From Annulohypoxylon bovei var. microspora (taxonomy: Eukaryota > Ascomycota > Sordariomycetes > Xylariales > Hypoxylaceae), in the NCBI GenBank assembly GCA_022836615.1, contig MU405269.1:163984-227983 (forward strand): DNA of 64,000 bases, written 5' to 3'. Made by a program: the position numbers and the translations under genes. This document shows, piece after piece, positions 10,596-22,723 of the stretch. Positions within the stretch are counted from its first letter, which is position 1. Each line of letters opens with the position of its first letter. The notes under the pieces are model-generated. The model was not told where the DNA came from. It saw nothing but the letters and a program-made list of their open reading frames with translations, and ran no database searches.

Positions 10596-13500
10596 CTTGG
10601 GGTGCTGTGGGTGGGTGATACGTAGAGTTTCCCGTGGGGTGGGATATAAATTTGAAGTACTTCGAAGGAGAGGGGGCGGGTTCTTTTGGTCTGGGGGGCA
10701 GAGGGCCGAAAAAGATGCGGTGAAGGGGGGGAGAAAGGTCGGGGCGACCAGGTATTCCTCGAAGCTAGTTTCGGAAGCTGGAGGGAAGATGCAGAGATAG
10801 GGGGTTACGGTGGTCTGGACCGTTCGGTGACGAATCCGTGTCGCAGGCTAGCACGGCTACCGTTGCAACGGGTATTCGACGAGGGAGGTGTCGAGATTGG
10901 AATTGGACGAGGTTATCGTCGGGCGTTTGCGAAACCTTGTAGATAATTCGGACCGGGACTCTTCTTTACGTGCCGGCTAACTGTAGGAGTCTTGTCTCGT
11001 CACGTTAATCCGTAGGTAGGCTATGCCGGACGGGAATTGTGTGGCAGTTGGCAGGGCCAGGTGATTGTGTTGCTGTCTGCCACTTTGCAGTTTGCTGTCG
11101 ATCATAGCATTGATATGGGGAGAAAGTTGATTGCTTTTTTTGCGCTGTCACTTCTGACTGGATAAAGCCTCCCGAATAAGTGGGTCGTCGGAGAACTATT
11201 TTACCCCACTACTTCCACTTCGTAACTTCAAACAACCTTAAAATACGTACCTCCGTACCTACCTGAGTATGGCCGCTTTTAGCCTAAGCTGCCACTTCCT
11301 ACAAACGATTTTATATAGGTACCTACATACCAAGGTAGTATACGCATCTACAGTGGCTATCGGCCGTAAGAAACGGATTTCACATCGTCGCTATCATGCC
11401 ATGACGTTTTTAAAACGAGTCTATTCCCGACCTCTATCACTGCTATGGAACTAGCCAATTCTTTCTTCGCAACACGTCATAGTATGGATCATAATACGTA
11501 GATATTAGGGAAGCCAGATATGTACCATGTTCTAAACTTCTGAAGATCTTTTGAAGTGACTGGACAATGCTAACCTATGAGTATGAGATCTTCTATGATG
11601 CTGAGTTGACCTATGCCGAGAAATTTCCAGAGAGACAAGCGGAAAGAGGAAGATGTGAAAGAAGGTCCAAGTAGTGAGTATGGTCACCCGGACCAAACCG
11701 AAATGCACGAATCGCCGAAGTTTGCGGGTGAGTCCGGGACGAAGAAGGGATTCCCGGGGCGAAGATTCAATGCGAGCTTCCTTTCTCTACCTACGTGGAG
11801 CATGGTGCGTTCTGAGCTACAATCCCGAGCTGCAACAGAGACGCCATAGGTTCCGCAGTTCCTCCCTCTCGTTCTCCCGGACTCTCCTCCGCTCGTGGGA
11901 ACTTTGGTGGCATCAGCTAGTGCCCGCGAAGACCGAACCTGACTTCAACCCTGTTATACAGGCATCGGGGAGGCAGGGCCTAGCTCCATGTGTATCCGCA
12001 AGGACAAACACTAGGGCTTATAGTGACCTTGTGAGAGAGTTTTTGCAAAGCTCGGGTTGGAGCTTGTAAATGTGATTCGTTATATAGGAAGTCATGTGAA
12101 CTCCAGCATTGATCCTATATCATATTCCGTGAAGAATAATATCCCGCCGCATTTTCTTCATAGGTAAGTAGTATATTAGCTATTCGGACATGGCATACCG
12201 AGGTAGTAACGTATTATGAGTACTTTATTTATAACTAAGTCCGCCTAAAATTGCATGCATACTAGAGGTGAATACGTAACGAAACTAGTCATCCATAAGC
12301 ATGATATATCTTGTTCGATTATATCCTTTCCACGCCATTGGACAAGCCGCATAAAGTCTTTATACTCGGTCAAACGGTTATTGCTCACCGGTCCACCGTT
12401 TTCCCTGCAGAAATCGTGCAACCCTCGTAACTCGACTGATAATAGCCCTAAGTAATAGCGGCAAGGACACTAGGCCCGATGCTGCTTAAGCGCACCGCGG
12501 TAAGGCTACTCTCTAATAAATCTAAGGCTGTATAAAGACCCTTAGGAGGGGCAGAAAAAGGCGAGGCAAGGTCTTGGACTTTTTCGTTGTTGTTCTGGAA
12601 CGCTTCTGTCTTGGTCCGTGCCGTGTCAAGGGGTTCAGGGGGGCTTGAGTGGCTTGCTCGCTTTGGTTAAGGCTGCTTATGGAGGGGCTTTCTAAAGCAT
12701 TTTAAGGGAACCCGACGGAGCACTAGCGGCCTGTATGCGGCATCTAGGTAGCGTCTGCAACCGTAGGGATGTAAGCTCGGTAGGGTCTTTATCTACTCTA
12801 GCGGCTCTCAGGGATTGCAGCTGCAGAGAGTATGATACTCGGACATATCACATTCCTACGCCTGAAGCTGTAGGTAGTATACGGTTTGTTAGTACCGGTA
12901 ATAGCTGACTATTGGATGCGGGGAACATGGTTAATGGCAAAAGAAGGGAGGAGGAAAAAAGGAAAAGAAAAACCAAGTGGTGAGTCTCTTCGATAAATAG
13001 GATGGCTTTCGGCAGCGAATATTGGGCTTGTTTCTCGTACACCTACTCGTCGTTGAAGGCATATGTATCATCGCTATCTTCTTTTCGTGAAACATCGATG
13101 TGAGACTCTGAGCTGAGAAGACCCCGAACGGCATCCCTTCAGATCGCGTCCATCCAAAATTTTTATCGAGCCTAGCAATGCACCTCAAGGCTCAAGCCCG
13201 TCGCCATAGGTGGGTTTCAACGCCAAGGAGATGTGTGGCTCGTCGATCTTTTCCTTCTTCCGTGCGGCGGCATGGGATCACATAATCTAGAAACCCTTCA
13301 CAGAGCGGAATTCAGCGCGGATGATCTTCTCCTGGATGTGGCTAAGACCAGGGAATCGTGAAGGGTCCAAGGTCCAAGGCCTGAGTCTGGTGAGGGCGAT
13401 GTGAGGGGATCGACAGAAGGGAACAGAGGAAGAGATTGAAGAACTTCGGTCTTGTTTTCCGTGACACACGCACATGTAAAGCTAACCGAGATGTTTTATC

Positions 13501-14774
13501 ACTTTGGGGGTTGAGCGGCCAGACCCAAGTATGTTGAAATATGTGAGTAACCTACTTCATTGGACGAAGTTGAAGTGCCTAGAAAAGAAACATATCAACA
13601 TTGAAAGTAGAGACGTCGATATACTAATGTTAATATTATATACATAGGACCTAGGTATACTAAGTACTGTATATGGAAGTTCAATGTTGGCTTGTGCTCC
13701 TTACCTTGACTCAATTGGTTTAGTGAGTAGCTTAAAAAAGTTCTCAAAAACACGAGCTGGAAGTTACCACTTACTATCGGGTGTTATTACCTAAACCACA
13801 TAGGAAAGCGCCAACCTACCCACTTCGCCAATTCTAATTCCTAGCAAACTGCTGCCGTATATCTTTAGTCTGTGGCCAGTTTTTTCCTCACTTCAACAAC
13901 ATGCCACTCTAAGAGAGGAACTTTCTCTTCACTTCCTATACTTACACACACCTATACCCTTACCCATATTCATACCCATACCTAATCGATCCGGTTATCG
14001 TTCCGTACTTTACTGAGATGTTCAATGCTAATGTACAGTATTCCTTCAAGCCCCGCGCCTAATCGAACCAACCCCGGTTTCCGAAATTCCCTGTCCTAGC
14101 CACTCTCTGCGCATTCAGGTATACCGGGTCTGCCTACACGGTAGTTTACTCCGTATTTTCTATTTGCGTCGAGGCTGTACTCTGGCTGAGTATCATCAAA
14201 CTCACCTGCCCTGCTTACTTTAACATACGCGTATATCCATAAATTCATACATACATCCATACGCATCTATTTACTACCCTTCTCTTCCCTCTTCATTTCA
14301 CTCCACTCGTTCATTCGCTCGTTTTGACCGGTTCCCCTTATCTAAAGTTACATACTTTGCTCCATACGAGGGTTAATTCCTATGACGACCGCCGAGCTCA
14401 AAAAGGCCCAAAAGCTCGGCAGGCCTAACTTCTCAAGCTGCGTCCCGTTTCCGGGGGTTTCGCACTTCTCAGCCTATCCGCATCCTGGAACATTAATTCG
14501 TAATAAAGCATCCTCTCGCTATTTCTTGCCCTTATAATATACTCCTTTCTCAAACCCGCAGAGTCCCAGACGGGAATAGCAGAACCAAGCGAATCCCCGC
14601 TCGTTCTGCGATATACTTGCACATGTTATCCTTTGTTTGCCGTTGACGGGATTAATTGGGCGGGACAGTCGGTTGTTTTAGAGCAGCTAAAAAGCTGCTG
14701 AGCACTTTGTATATCAAGACTCCCACCAGAGTTTAAAGAGGCCTCTGTAAACCTCCAAAGTGAGATGTGCCAGC
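10596..14774. other. Gene-poor region upstream of LSM7 and the Zn2Cys6 gene
   Basis: About 4.2 kb without a supportable gene. 10.6-11.0 kb is GC-normal and presumably the LSM7 promoter. 11.2-12.9 kb has only short open frames of no recognisable family. 13.0-13.5 kb contains coding-like minus-strand fragments listed separately. 13.8-14.75 kb is pyrimidine-rich and AT-rich, with CATAC/CATAT runs, and probably serves as promoter and leader of the Zn2Cys6 gene starting at 14775. Confidence 0.5.
13045..13475 (-). pseudogene. Possible degraded coding relic
   Basis: Three short minus-strand stretches look protein-coding but lie in different frames with stops between. One reads about 13420-13287 and includes TLDPSRFPGLSHIQEKIIRA. 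A second reads about 13254-13165 and includes KKEKIDEPHISLALKPTYG. A third reads about 13138-13045 and ends KEDSDDTYAFNDE then stop. They could be exons of a small unrecognised gene joined by introns I cannot place, or a decaying gene. I know no family for them. Confidence 0.25.
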
Positions 14775-16729
14775 ATGGCACACAATCAAGATTCTGATCA
14801 ACATAAACGAAAACGAGATATCTCCGATGACAATGGCAGTCAAGCACCACATGCTGACCGCATACCACAACCTCCTCCGCCTCAGCCAGGTAAGTCCTGC
14901 CCACCCGCATGCTCTCTCACTTACACACACCTGCATCCCCATAGGTAACCGCTGCTCGGGGGGACTATGTCACGATGCCGATGTGTCTCGTTTCATATGT
15001 AACATCAGCTCACCATCTTCGTGTCGCTAATGTGTTCTATTATGAAAATTCTCTGTATATGTACCATATCATATCTCCACTCCCTACTACTGTGCTATTT
15101 TCTCATAAATTTTATCTATCAACTATTTCCGATCATAATCCGAGTGTACCCATGTGTTCCAAGTTCGTACTGACGGGCCAATTTCCAAGGCAACATAGCC
15201 CCCATAAACTACCTGTCTAAAGCCCATCCGGTGAAGCTCAAACTCCTCCAGGGAGACAGCGAAACCTTTTCCGATGTTCTTACTCTAGTTAACGAGTATG
15301 AGGGTGAGCAATGCTTCCCTTTTACTATGTTTTCTTGTACGTCCAAGCACTAATGCGACAATTAGGGGTATTAAATAGACATGAAAGCCTCGCTGCTAAC
15401 CTGGGCGCAAAGCTGACAGGAAGTCGCCTACTGAAGGCAATGGAAGGAGCTTTTGAAGGTTCAATAACGACAACACCACCGCAAACGATATTCAGCCCTG
15501 ATCCCGTCACGTGGCTTGATATTGTCGAGTTTGCCAAATCAAAGCCTGGAGAATTTGTGCTGACACCTGCTCCCAGCGGCACGCGTTGTTGCCAATTTCC
15601 TTTGAAAGGTGTCCAGGTCGAAATCGGGGAAGATGACTGGAGGCTCATAGTTTCCGGCGCCTTGGACAGATTTAGGCTTGTGCCACCGCAACCGTTAGAG
15701 GAGGACGAAACGGCAGAGCTGGCAACCCTTGAGATTGTCGAGCAGCGCCTACAAGTCTTAATTAAGAAGGCAGACGAGGTGGCGCGTAGGGCTCGCCAAC
15801 TGAACTACCACTTGAGCGGACGGAAGGCATCTATACACACGCGTCGCGCATCGCAATCAGCTCCTGGTCCCGGCTTTCAAGCTGTAAATCAATCAATGGG
15901 CTCAGGGGCCAATCCAGGTTACGACCTACATGCCGATCTTCTCCAACAGTTCCAGGCTCCCGCGCAATCGTCAGGTCACCGGATATCTTCCGCTAGCTCT
16001 ATCCCACCGACGCCAAATGCGATTGGGACTTCTACACCGACACCGAGGGCTTCCATCCAGCAGCAGGCGCTACTCGGCAGCAACCGGCCATCCCCTGGTT
16101 ACTCCGCCGAGCCAGCGGTGAGAGACATTGAAGAAGAGAATCGTGTCTTAGTCACAACTAAAATTGAGAAACTAGCGCGCGGAGACTTTATACATCCACC
16201 ATGTGACAGATGCCGAAGACTCAAGACACAATGTATTAAACACCTAACCGCTTGCCAGGGATGCACGAAAAAGCATGCTAGGTGCGTATGGAAGGGGCTG
16301 ACAGAAGAGGAGGTATCGTGGCTCAAAGGGGAAGCAAGCGGGGATGGAGATGACGACGGGGACGAGCTAAGGGACACGAGTAGGGTCGGGTTTGGATCTC
16401 AATCTCACGCAGAATTCGGGGAACATCGAAGGGAATCGGAACGTAGTGACGAGCCTGGCTCGAGTAGACCCGGGTCGAGGATAGCCATCGGTAGACCAGC
16501 CGACGATGTATGGCGAAAGGGACCAGATACGTCAATGAGCAGTAGGCATGAAACAATGGAAGTAGACCCAAGAGATATCCGGCCGGGGCAAGAATATGCA
16601 AGAAAGGAGGCGCCAAGTGGAGCCTTTAGGGAACAGAAATCAATACTTAGTCATATGGCATCGGTGGCATCGGCAGCGGCGGATGCTGCAGCGATCTCGC
16701 GCGGGAGTCAGCGCATTTCAAATGAATGA
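14775..16729 (+). CDS. Zn2Cys6 zinc-cluster protein with a C-terminally placed cluster
   Basis: Three exons (14775-14889, 15190-15303, 15366-16729), all in phase, encode 530 residues. The first exon carries a basic KRKR stretch. Exons 2 and 3 give a conserved-looking globular N-terminal part (INYLSKAHPVKLKLLQGD; then LNRHESLAANLGAKLTGSR). A Ser/Pro/Gln-rich linker follows. A fungal binuclear zinc cluster lies at residues 356-383 with spacing C-x2-C-x6-C-x6-C-x2-C-x6-C (CDRCRRLKTQC then CQGCTKKHARC). The cluster would bind DNA if it behaves like Gal4-type regulators; the target is unknown. Most family members carry it at the N-terminus, so this layout is unusual. The tail is acidic and Ser-rich with a low-complexity Ala run. 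I recognise no named orthologue. Confidence 0.85.
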
Positions 16730-17541
16730 TATGAGGTTATGGTCATGCATAGATTGGGTGTACATAGAAGTGGGGGATCTATATTTGTAGGTTCATTACA
16801 AAGCAGTTGCTGGACAGTATATACTACTCTAGAGGCAAAGCATATGGCGGGCAATACAGCACCAGACCTATCCAGTTAGAATTTCCAGCATGGTCGTTCA
16901 GACCACAGAAGAAATTGAAAAAAAGGACCGAAATAAACAATTTCTAACAATGGGATAGTTAGAGATGATGGTGGTCTAAGTTTAAGACATTGAAGTTTAG
17001 CTAAATGTCTTAGGTACAACATATCTTAACCCCCTGCTCTCCTGGCCCCCTTTTGGCGCGACCTTCTGCCTGCCGCCGCTGCGTCTGGCATCTCCCTCCC
17101 CCAACCTGGAAAAATCCCGATTACCAGGCTCACGGGTAATCTGAGCCACAGATAGAAGAGACCCACTTAATAAGTCTCGGGAAGCGCGCTAGGTTTGACG
17201 CGACCGACATCGATTAAATACACAGGCAGATAAAAATTTAAAGAAAATGTGGCGTCGCTGGGTCCACTAAAAAAAGTAAAAAAGTAATTCAATTCACTTT
17301 TTCAACGACGTAATTTAACAAACGCTCAGCATTTTGCCTTCAAACTCGAACAAATAACTGGGCGCCCGAATTGTCTGGCTGAACAAAAATTCTCTGCACT
17401 GCGCCAATCTATTATTCGAAGACGCAGCCGTGTTGAGTCTATTCATGGAGTGCCGATAGCTTTTACAGAATAACCTTGTCACATTATCTCTACCGATCAG
17501 ATCAATCCGACAAAGAGTTGCGATCTACGAAAAGGGCCGCC
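16730..17541. promoter_or_regulatory. Intergenic region upstream of the mitochondrial carrier
   Basis: About 0.8 kb between two same-strand genes, holding the 3' UTR of the zinc-cluster gene and the promoter of the carrier. Short A-runs occur around 17270-17290. No other gene or repeat seen. Confidence 0.5.
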
Positions 17542-18893
17542 ATGGCTCAGTCGCCTTCTCATGCGACTTACACAATGAATAACACCAGAGAACGCCGTGA
17601 AGGTGGAATGCCAAAACCGCAGCAATCGCCACTGCCTCAATCACGAGAGCTTGGCCTCGTTACACCTGAGATAACAGTGACGAAACCATCACCATTCTCC
17701 AAATCTTGGCCACACCTTGTCGCTGGAGGGTACGTCTTGTCGAGATTTCTCTTTCTTGTCTATAAAGCGTGTGCCTTTCGAAGTAAGAAGAGGATCACTA
17801 GAAGAACGGTGATTACGGGGCTTGCGCTAACCCTACCTCTTTCTGTAGTGTCGGGGGCATGACAGCAGCTGTCCTAACCGCACCACTCGACGTCCTGAAA
17901 ACCCGACTTCAGTCCGACTTTTACCAAGCCCAGCTTCGGGCAGCGCGGGAGGCGACGGGCCAGGCGCGGCTTAGCCCCTTGAAATCTGCCTCCTACCACC
18001 TACAAGAAACAATACAGATCTTGCGCGATGTACACCGGCTAGAAGGGTCGCGCGCGCTGTTCAAGGGCCTGGGGCCGAACCTGATCGGTGTGGTCCCAGC
18101 GCGGAGTATCAACTTTTATGCATATGGCACAGGCAAGCGCGCATACTCGCAATGGACGGGGGCATCAACGGATAACCCGGCGGTGCACCTAGCCAGCGCG
18201 GTAACGGCCGGGATAGCAACAGGCACAGCGACCAACCCCATATGGCTGGTCAAGACACGGCTGCAGCTCGACAGGAACAATGCCGAGCGCAAGGGCGACG
18301 TGGGCGCGCGCCGGTACCGGAATAGCTGGGATTGCATCAAGCAAGTCTTGCGGGATGAGGGGCCGCGTGGTTTCTTCAAGGGCCTGAGCGCTAGTTACCT
18401 GGGCGTCACCGAGAGTACGTTGCAATGGATGATGTATGAGGAATTGAAGGGCCAATTGAGGCGGCGCAAGGAGAGGGTTGAGAAGAGTGGCAGAGAAAAG
18501 ACTTGGTGGGACCATACAGTCGATTGGACGGGCAATTTTATGGGTGCTGGTGCGGCGAAGGGAATTGCATCCGTATTGACATATCCGCACGAGGTAAGTG
18601 CTTTGAATCCCCTCCCCCCGAAGCACGATTTAGGGGCTGTATGGTTCTATAGAAGAAGGATAGACTAACGTGGTGACTAGGTCGCGCGGACACGTCTAAG
18701 ACAAGCCCCTATGGCGGACGGCCGGCCTAAGTATACGGGGTTGGTCCACTGCTTCAAGCTCGTATGGAAGGAGGAGGGCTTCCTCGGGTTGTATGGTGGC
18801 TTGACGCCTCATCTTATGCGCACAATACCCTCCGCCGCGATCATGTTCGGCATGTACGAGGGTATCCTTAAGATCCTCGGTGCGAAGAGCTAG
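17542..18893 (+). CDS. Mitochondrial carrier, Rim2/SLC25A33-36-like pyrimidine nucleotide transporter
   Basis: Inner-membrane carrier expected to import pyrimidine (deoxy)nucleotides into mitochondria, supporting mtDNA and RNA synthesis. Exons 17542-17729, 17849-18593 and 18681-18893 give 381 residues. Three mitochondrial-carrier repeats are visible, each with a signature: PLDVLKTRLQ in repeat 1, NPIWLVKTRLQ in repeat 2 and YPHEVARTRLRQ in repeat 3. NPIW in repeat 2 is typical of the nucleotide/folate/FAD/NAD branch, and the long repeat 1 loop and long N-terminus fit Rim2 best. Downstream G-boxes read EGSRALFKGLGPN, EGPRGFFKGLSAS and EGFLGLYGGLTPH. The hydrophilic N-terminal 50 residues are Pro/Gln-rich. 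The start is the first ATG of the frame; upstream in-frame sequence begins only at a TTG. A folate/FAD or NAD carrier (Flx1, Ndt1) is the main alternative. Confidence 0.93.
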
Positions 18894-20462
18894 ATGGGGA
18901 CAGACAGCCTTGGTCCCTGCAAAGACTTCCCCTTCCCCTTCCCTAAACACCGGAGGCTATCAACGCCAATTAATGGGCAGATAGGCGCCTATGATGACCG
19001 TGTAATGATACTAACTTGAGATATGAGGACGGAAAAGAAAAATATAGCTAGATAGGCGGACTATCTTGGCACGTTTGGGCCTGGTCTGGTCTGGCGAAAT
19101 CGAGGATCACAAGCTTCGGGAGGAAAACCTAGATCCCAGTCGCAGGTTTCTCTCACGCGCATACACCTGCATTGTGCAAAAATCACATCACCACTACTGT
19201 ATACCAATCAAACAAACGAAGCTGGACTATAGAGGCTAGGCTTGGGATCTGATAGAATTGGGAGGGCATGGACAACGCTACGCTAGGCTACTATTGGTTT
19301 GAATGACTGATGAGGCTCTTATTAAAGAAATGGTCTGGGCAAGGCACTCTAGCTTAATGACTCCTGGTCTAGGTACTTTATGATCTACTTGTGTATGAAA
19401 CCTGAGGTCAGGTACCTGCAGCATATCTGGCGTTTGGGGGAATGGGAGGTGATGAACGAGTTCAATAGGGGAGAGGGGAATGGTAGGATAAAAATAAAAA
19501 ACGATTCCGCTCACCCGTTCTTTGAATTCATATGATATCTGTGGCAAGTAGAAGGAATAAGAAAGCTATCATAAGTCACGGGGATTATGCATGTTTCAAT
19601 GTATTAACCGAGTATGTTGTGTCAGATCGACTATGACCTGTCATCTAGAAAAGTGATCAAGTCTCAGATCTATGAAAAATGACCAAATGGATAAAAATCA
19701 ATCACATTAGCTTACCTCGACATCTTACTGATTTTCTTCAATTAATGAGCAAGCAATAGCTTTAGCCTATACCATTTTGTTAGTTTGATGCGCCGTCCCT
19801 TTTGTAGAAACCGTCTCCTCAGTCTCCTATCTTTCTGCTTGTATCTTGCGATCCCCTATCTAAGTGCCCCATCAGAGCTGTTAGAAAATAACGGTGAAAT
19901 AATTTTAATTTTAAATTTTTGAAGAGTTATATAGAAAAGGAGTAGAATTAAATAGTAAGTCGTGCAGAGAATCATCCTCTTCAATAAACGTAATCATAAT
20001 TAGATATGGCAGTTTGGTGAAACGCCATGGAAATGCAAGAAGGCATGATATGTAATATCGATAGAATTGAAGGTATTGAAAAACCACCCCCTTTTTTGGA
20101 CCCCTAAGGGATAATCGGAATATTTCTTCCTCAGACGGTTACGGCTACCGACCGTACGTCTCAGTCTCAAGTTAGCTAAATCCACGCCGGCGTCACGAAA
20201 CAAAATGTATTCATAGCCTTCATCTCTCTTATCTCACGAAATCCTCACCACAACGGTAATGAGTAAACCCCTTCGGTCGGTCCTTTCATGATCATCGTAA
20301 TGTCGTCTCAGTTTCCCAGCTACTACGTTTCGACGCCACCCCCTGCAGATGGGTCTCCGGAAGTTGCTTCGGCGGCCGCTTTCGAAGCTTTCGAGGCGTG
20401 CGACGGCTACCAGATGTTTGTGACCCGTTGTTACTGGTCATAAACGAGTCGAAGAGACGCAG
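18894..20462. other. Convergent intergenic region
   Basis: Between the carrier (+) and SNX3 (-). AT-rich around 19880-19960. It contains one short open frame worth noting (20288-20443, +, listed separately). No RNA genes seen. Confidence 0.5.
20288..20443 (+). CDS. Small open reading frame, hypothetical 51-residue peptide
   Basis: Starts at ATG 20288, with a second in-frame ATG at 20300, and ends at TAA 20441-20443. It is GC-richer than the flanks. The translation has a protein-like Ala/Phe/Glu stretch (SAAAFEAFEACDGYQMFV) after a Pro-rich start. It lies just beyond and antisense to the SNX3 3' end, so it could be UTR. No family recognised. Confidence 0.2.
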   Translation: MIIVMSSQFPSYYVSTPPPADGSPEVASAAAFEAFEACDGYQMFVTRCYWS

Positions 20463-21345
20463 TCACCAGGCGTTGCGATCCCAGTTAGGATCTATAAATG
20501 TGTTAGCTAGGTAGCTAGTTCTTATCCAACATAGTATCTGTTTACGATCATTCCTAATATTTCTATTCCAAGACTAATGTCCTAGATTATATCCTCCTAA
20601 CCCGCCAGCAAGGAAGGAAAGAACGAATATAGGGGTACGAGGGGAGACTAAAGAAGTAAGGGGAAAAGGGGGTAGGCCTACCTTGTACAAACGCAGCCAA
20701 CACCTTACTACCTGTCTGGAGCAGCGGGTGACCGACGACGATCTTGAGGAACTTCTCGAGCCCGGCGCGCCGGCCCTCGATGACGTCGTCGGAGAAGCGG
20801 TTGGTGAAGACCTTGCCGGGGAGCGGGGGGATGGTGACACGCGCGCTCTCGCGCTCTAGGATGTCGCGGAAGTACTCGAAGTCGCTGTAGCGCCGTCGCA
20901 CCGACGACTGCCGCAGCTTGAAGGCCGGGATGTTGGTCCGGCACACAATCTCGTAGTCCGTGTACATGTTGCGCGACGTGCCGTGGGTGCGCGGGTTGCG
21001 GACCTGTTTGAAGCGGGACGAACCATTGGTCAGCTTCTTATGACTAGTATCGATAACATATATTTTCCCTTTGTGTCGCGTGGTGGTGGCATGTGTGAGA
21101 GAGAGAGAGAGGGGGCGGAGAAGATAAGAGGAGTGGAGTATGACAAGCTTGCTCGCTTTCTCGCATTTGTTGTCATTGGGTGGTGTCACGCATGTACGAC
21201 GTTATAGATAAACGTAAACAACATGCTCAGGGGGAGGGCTTACCTCTATCTCGAGAAAGTTTTCGGGCGGCCCGTAGATCTCCTCGAATGACTGCGTGCG
21301 CGTGTCCGGCATGGACTGCATGATGGGGCGGGTTAGGCCAGCCAT
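20463..21345 (-). CDS. SNX3: Sorting nexin SNX3/Grd19 (PX domain)
   Basis: PI3P-binding sorting nexin that works with retromer in endosome-to-Golgi retrieval. Minus-strand exons 21244-21345, 20682-21003 and 20463-20491 give 150 residues. The N-terminus carries the family's [17 protein letters not shown] segment. The PX domain fills the rest: the phosphoinositide-binding [17 protein letters not shown], the proline loop [17 protein letters not shown], and the closing helices up to [16 protein letters not shown]. The last exon is just DPNWDRNAW and stop, matching the family's C-terminus. Intron 1 is 240 bp and intron 2 is 190 bp. The PX-coding exon is GC-rich. The frame stays open upstream of the chosen ATG for about 60 codons with a Pro/Ser/Thr-rich translation, but has no ATG. 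Confidence 0.95.
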
Positions 21346-22723
21346 TCCGCGCGGAGAGGTTGCTGTTGTCGGAGATGATGGTGTCTGATTCGGCGACTTA
21401 GGCGCTTCTGGAACCGTGCCCCCGCCGGTCGCGGGGACCTGCTGATGCTCGGTAGACGCCGTGTTGACGGTTGCTCTTTTGACTCGCTCGTCGGTTTTAT
21501 TTGGTCAGAGGCTTCCGCCTCGTCGGCTTAGTGACCAGACAGGGTTTCGGTAGAAGGTTGGTCAACAGAAGAAAGAATTAAGACGGGGTTGAATTTTGGG
21601 TTGAGAGCATATGCGGTTCTCCGTTTGGTCGGAGAGGGGAAATGTTGTAAGGTTGTTTCTTTAGGTGTCGTTGGCGGTGGTAGTGGTAAAAAGTTCCAAT
21701 GGAAGTGGGATGCGGCTAGCGGGTTGGTGGAGGTGGAGTGGTGGAGTGTTCGACCAAGGAAAACAGCTTCCCCAAATATGTATGTGCATCAATATGCATG
21801 AGGTACAAGGTACTATACGAAGTACATATGTACCTATCATCGTTCAAGAATATTATACATCACAATACGTACCTGCCGCGATGTTTGTTTGATTCGATGT
21901 TTGCACCTGCACTTACTAAACTACCTATGTACTAGTAACTCCGGCCTTATGTAATGTGTAAATGTGGGGGTTCCGGGTCTGATTAGTAAAATTCAACGTC
22001 ATCTCATCTACATAATAAAACCCTACGATCATCCATACCAGATCACAGATGTATTTATATCATTTTTGGAATGTCTACGTTAGATTCATATTCACAATTC
22101 AATGCATTCACCACAATCTGCAATCATCAACTATAGGAGAAAACGTAATCAGTTAGGTCAACTATGCTAAGAGAACCGTCCGTCTGCATTAATAAGGCTC
22201 GCAGCCGTAAGCAGAAGCTGCAAGCAAAGTACAACGGAGCATTCCCAGTATCGTATCATGACAGAACAATCTGAGACGTCTGCCACGACCTTACACCCAC
22301 ATGTCCCTGTTCTTAGGACATCAAGTGCGTGAAACCCCCTTCATAGTAGTGCACAGCTCTCATAGTAGTGCACAGCTCTCATATCTTGCATATCTTGCAA
22401 GTTGAATGTTTGCCGAAAGGAAACAAACAAGAAGATTTGTGCCAAAGCACTCGAGGCGTGACAATCTGCAACGTACGCCCATGGAAGCTAAAGGAGAAAG
22501 CAACTCTGCAGCAAATATTCTTACAGGCTATTCAACCTGAGTCGTCGTATCCGGACCTGAGGATGTCGATAATGCCAATAATATTGGTGATGTCAGCAAG
22601 AGAAGGCGACAGCAACAGTAAAGGTAAAAGCAACACCGATTGGCCGATAATTTCCAGTGCTTCGTCAAGGCCCCTTCAAGCAACTAGATATGTTAATGCA
22701 ACTTTGGGAAAGCTGCTCATCTT
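21346..22723. other. Intergenic region between SNX3 and the RRM gene
   Basis: Contains the SNX3 promoter and the 3' side of the RRM gene. A double tandem duplication lies at 22342-22397. A + open frame at 22368-22736 is probably antisense to the RRM 3' UTR. No independent gene is supported. Confidence 0.5.
22342..22397. repeat. Two adjacent tandem duplications (19 bp x2, then 9 bp x2)
   Basis: CATAGTAGTGCACAGCTCT occurs at 22342-22360 and again at 22361-22379. It is followed directly by CATATCTTG at 22380-22388 and 22389-22397. All copies are perfect. Confidence 0.9.

Noticed and set aside
11613..12069. Two overlapping + frames of 78 and 131 codons
   Set aside because: Different frames over the same DNA, with neither showing a recognisable protein; probably chance.
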